Shown piece after piece: positions 61,639 through 64,000 of a stretch of DNA of 64,000 nt. The position numbers and the translations under genes are program-made. Within the stretch, counting starts at the first letter, position 1. Each line of letters begins with the position of its first letter. Origin of the DNA: Ligilactobacillus sp900765635 (GTDB lineage: Bacteria > Bacillota > Bacilli > Lactobacillales > Lactobacillaceae). The DNA lies in contig NZ_CASCJC010000001.1 in NCBI RefSeq assembly GCF_949152225.1, positions 682,001-746,000 of the forward strand, given 5' to 3'. The notes beneath the pieces are model-generated. The model did no database searches. It was given only the letters and a program-made list of their open reading frames with translations, and was not told where the DNA came from.

Positions 61639-61654
61639 GAAAATTTATAATTAA

Positions 61655-61688
61655 AAGGTCTTAAATTATAGTATTTAGGGCCTTTTTT
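61655..61688 (+). terminator. Intrinsic terminator between divIB and ftsA
   Basis: AAGGTCTTAAAT pairs with ATTTAGGGCCTT (three wobbles) around a 6-nt loop, followed by TTTT. ftsA-ftsZ then form a separate unit, though read-through is likely. Confidence 0.75.
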
Positions 61689-61771
61689 ATGTTAAAATGA
61701 AGCGTAGTGTATACAATTGTAATTAAAAGTAAATTAATTAAGTGAAATTTTTAGTGGAAGGATTTGAGTTG

Positions 61772-63106
61772 ATGGAAAATTCTGGAATTTACGTAGGATT
61801 GGACATCGGAACAACATCAATAAAAGTCATTATTGCAGAATATGTTAAAAATCAATTGAACATTATAGGTTATGGTAATGCTCGGTCAAATGGTTTGAGA
61901 CGAGGAGTAATTGTGGACATAGATCAAGCTGTTAGTGCGATTAAGGCTGCAATTAAACAAGCTGAAGAAAAGGCGAGTGTATCAATTTCTCAAGTGACAG
62001 TTGGAGTTCCTGCTAACATGTTACAAATTGAACAATGTAAAGGAATTGTAGCTGTTAGTGCTGAAGATGGAAATTCAAAAGAAATAGATGATAATGATGT
62101 AAGAAGGGTTACAGAAGCTGCTTTAGTTCAAAATCTTCCTCCTGAAAGAGACGTTATCGATATTGTTCCAGATGAGTTTATTGTAGATGGATTTGATGGT
62201 ATTAAAGATCCTCGAGGAATGGTAGGCGTTCGCATGGAGATGCATGGAGTAATGTATACTGGACCACGAACGATCTTACACAATACGAAAAAATGTATTG
62301 AAAAAGCAGGTTTGGTAGTCAAAAACACTGTGGTTGCGCCAATTGCATTATCAGAAATTGCTTTGAATGATGGAGAAAAAGATTTTGGAGCGATTTTAAT
62401 TGATTTGGGTGGCGGTCAAACAACAGCAGCTGTTGTTCATGATCATAAATTAAAATATACTTATGTAGATCAAGAAGGCGGAGATTATGTAACACGCGAT
62501 ATTTCAGTTGTCTTGAATACTTCGATTGAAGATGCGGAAAATCTCAAACGCAATTATGGTTATGCTCTAGCCCAATTGGCTTCAAGTGAAGATTTCTTCC
62601 CAGTTCAAGTTGTTGGGCAACAAGAACCTGAAAAAATTACTGAAAGATATTTGGCCGAAATTATTGAAGCACGTATGTATCAAATATTCAGTAAAATGCG
62701 TAATGCACTTGAAAAAATCAATGCTTTGCAATTACCTGGTGGAATTATTTTGACCGGAGGGATGGCAGCCTTACCGGGAGTTAAAGAATTAGCCCAAGAT
62801 GTTTTTGGAGTGAATGTGAAAATTTATGTTCCTCAAGAAATGAATTTACGTATTCCATCTTTTGCGCAGGTTATAGGACTGATTAGTCACATAACCAATC
62901 AAAGCGAAATTAATATGGTAGTAAAAGGCATTTTAGATGGCCAAGAGGCTCTTGAAGCATCAACAAACATACAGATAACTAATAATGAATCACATAAAGT
63001 TTATGAACAAACAACAAAACAAGATGACATGCCAAAAGAAGAAAAAAGTGGATTATTCAGTAAAGTTTTCAATGGCTTTAAAGGCATGTTCAATGATGAT
63101 GAGTAA
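61772..63106 (+). CDS. ftsA: Cell division protein FtsA
   Basis: Actin-like membrane tether for FtsZ. It has 444 residues from ATG 61772 (MENSGIYVGLDIGTTSIKV) behind GGAAGGA. ATPase motifs are GLDIGTTSIKVII, AILIDLGGGQTTAAV and IILTGGMAALPG. The SHS2/1C insert is at about 85-165. The C-terminal amphipathic membrane helix SGLFSKVFNGFKGMF is present after a linker. Confidence 0.96.
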   Translation: MENSGIYVGLDIGTTSIKVIIAEYVKNQLNIIGYGNARSNGLRRGVIVDIDQAVSAIKAAIKQAEEKASVSISQVTVGVPANMLQIEQCKGIVAVSAEDGNSKEIDDNDVRRVTEAALVQNLPPERDVIDIVPDEFIVDGFDGIKDPRGMVGVRMEMHGVMYTGPRTILHNTKKCIEKAGLVVKNTVVAPIALSEIALNDGEKDFGAILIDLGGGQTTAAVVHDHKLKYTYVDQEGGDYVTRDISVVLNTSIEDAENLKRNYGYALAQLASSEDFFPVQVVGQQEPEKITERYLAEIIEARMYQIFSKMRNALEKINALQLPGGIILTGGMAALPGVKELAQDVFGVNVKIYVPQEMNLRIPSFAQVIGLISHITNQSEINMVVKGILDGQEALEASTNIQITNNESHKVYEQTTKQDDMPKEEKSGLFSKVFNGFKGMFNDDE

Positions 63107-63123
63107 CTAGGAGGAAATGAAGT

Positions 63124-64000
63124 ATGGAATATTCATTAGATACAACGGTAGGAAGTAATGGTGCAAGAATTAAAGTAATTGGAGTCGGTGGAGCTGGTGG
63201 AAATGCCGTTAACCGTATGATTCAAGACGATGTTAAAGGTGTTGAATTTATTGTTGCTAATACCGATGTACAAGCTTTAGAAAGCTCTAAAGCGGAAGTC
63301 AAAATTCAATTGGGTCCTAAATTGACCGGTGGTCGTGGTGCTGGGTTCCAACCAGAAGTTGGTAGTAAAGCAGCTTTAGAAAGTGAAGAAGTAATTGCTG
63401 AAGCGTTAAAAGATGCTGATATGATTTTTGTTACAGCAGGTATGGGCGGTGGCACTGGTACAGGTGCAGCCCCAATTATCGCGCGTATTGCAAAAGAACA
63501 AGGTGCATTAACAGTTGGTGTTGTAACACGTCCATTTACTTTTGAAGGACCAAAGCGTTCAAATTATGCAGCTGAAGGTATCGTACAACTTAAGGAACAA
63601 GTTGATACATTAGTTATTATCTCAAATAATCGTTTATTAGAAATTGTTGATAAAAAGACACCAATGATGCAAGCTTTCCAAGAAGCAGATAATGTTTTAC
63701 GCCAAGGTGTTCAAGGTATTTCTGATTTAATTACTTCGCCAGGATATGTGAACTTGGATTTTGCCGATGTGAAGACTGTTATGGAAAACCAAGGATCTGC
63801 ATTAATGGGAATTGGTATTGCAAGTGGCGAAAACCGTGCCGAAGAAGCAACCAAAAAGGCTATTTCATCACCATTATTGGAAGTTTCCATTGCTGGTGCC
63901 GAACAAGTCTTGTTAAATATTACTGGTGGTCCAGATTTAAGCTTATATGAAGGACAAATTGCTTCTGACATTGTAGGACAAGCAGCAACTAATGATGTTA
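63124..64000 (+). CDS. ftsZ: Cell division protein FtsZ (3' end off window)
   Basis: Tubulin-like GTPase that forms the division ring. ATG at 63124 (MEYSLDTTVGSNGARIKV) behind AGGAGG, 17 nt after ftsA. The GTPase tubulin signature GMGGGTGTGAAPIIARIA and the N-terminal GVGGAGGNAVNRM loop are present, with LDFADVKTVM. About 292 codons are in the window; the reading frame is open to the edge and the C-terminal tail is not seen. Confidence 0.97.
   Translation, partial: MEYSLDTTVGSNGARIKVIGVGGAGGNAVNRMIQDDVKGVEFIVANTDVQALESSKAEVKIQLGPKLTGGRGAGFQPEVGSKAALESEEVIAEALKDADMIFVTAGMGGGTGTGAAPIIARIAKEQGALTVGVVTRPFTFEGPKRSNYAAEGIVQLKEQVDTLVIISNNRLLEIVDKKTPMMQAFQEADNVLRQGVQGISDLITSPGYVNLDFADVKTVMENQGSALMGIGIASGENRAEEATKKAISSPLLEVSIAGAEQVLLNITGGPDLSLYEGQIASDIVGQAATNDV

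Overview
The window is low-GC Firmicute chromosome, and gene content and order point to the family Lactobacillaceae (Lactobacillales). The evidence is a murT/tdk/prfA/prmC/tsaC/upp run followed by a full F1Fo-ATPase operon, small proteins typical of the order (DUF1146, DUF2969, DUF3397, DUF4044), a SufCDSUB iron-sulfur operon, an IscS-ThiI pair and a Lactobacillus-style mra/dcw cluster. I cannot fix the genus from the sequence; a Ligilactobacillus-like lineage is only a guess. Almost everything reads on the + strand, and the minus-strand genes are murT, a tyrosine recombinase, a silent hsdS cassette and a 37-residue DUF4044 gene.

Layout: 1-4.9 kb holds murT (cut by the window edge), thymidine kinase and translation/tRNA-modification genes. 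5.2-12.6 kb holds upp and atpBEFHAGDC. 12.9-17.3 kb holds DUF1146, murA, mbl, yidD, DUF2969 and rodA. 17.4-23.0 kb holds an Spx/ArsC-like protein and sufCDSUB. 23.2-33.4 kb is an accessory, AT-rich island with an unknown gene, a decayed DUF262/DUF4357 gene, a tyrosine recombinase and a type I restriction-modification system. 33.5-43.5 kb holds iscS, thiI, a nucleoside hydrolase, T-box-valS, folC, a HAD phosphatase, radC and a cold-shock protein. 43.7-47.8 kb holds mreBCD and minCD. 47.9-51.4 kb holds cls, an alpha/beta hydrolase and TPP-riboswitch-thiT. 51.5-64 kb holds lysC, DUF3397 and mraZ through ftsZ, cut by the window edge.

Two systems stand out. First, the type I R-M locus is ordered recombinase(-), silent hsdS'(-), hsdM(+), hsdS(+), hsdR(+). 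Exact inverted repeats of 20, 22 and 33 bp lie in the two hsdS loci on either side of hsdM. The predicted invertible segment therefore carries hsdM, its promoter and the hsdS start codon, rather than only hsdS halves. Flipping it would attach the methyltransferase gene and the HsdS N-terminus in frame to a different pair of target-recognition domains, and would turn hsdM away from hsdR. Second, radC is interrupted exactly inside its catalytic HNHPSG motif by a 606-nt group II intron that has no reading frame. Its ends (GTGAG and AT), domain V, domain VI with a bulged A, and a 10-bp EBS1-IBS1 pairing can be read directly, and removing it restores an intact RadC of 222 residues.

The rest is a housekeeping region for envelope growth and division: MurA, MraY, MurD, MurG, PBP2B, RodA, Mbl/MreB, FtsA/FtsZ and MinCD. 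Visible regulation includes a valine T-box, a TPP riboswitch whose downstream hairpin buries the thiT Shine-Dalgarno, four GTGG boxes at 10-bp spacing before mraZ, and closely matching extended -10 promoters at mbl, mreB and mreC.
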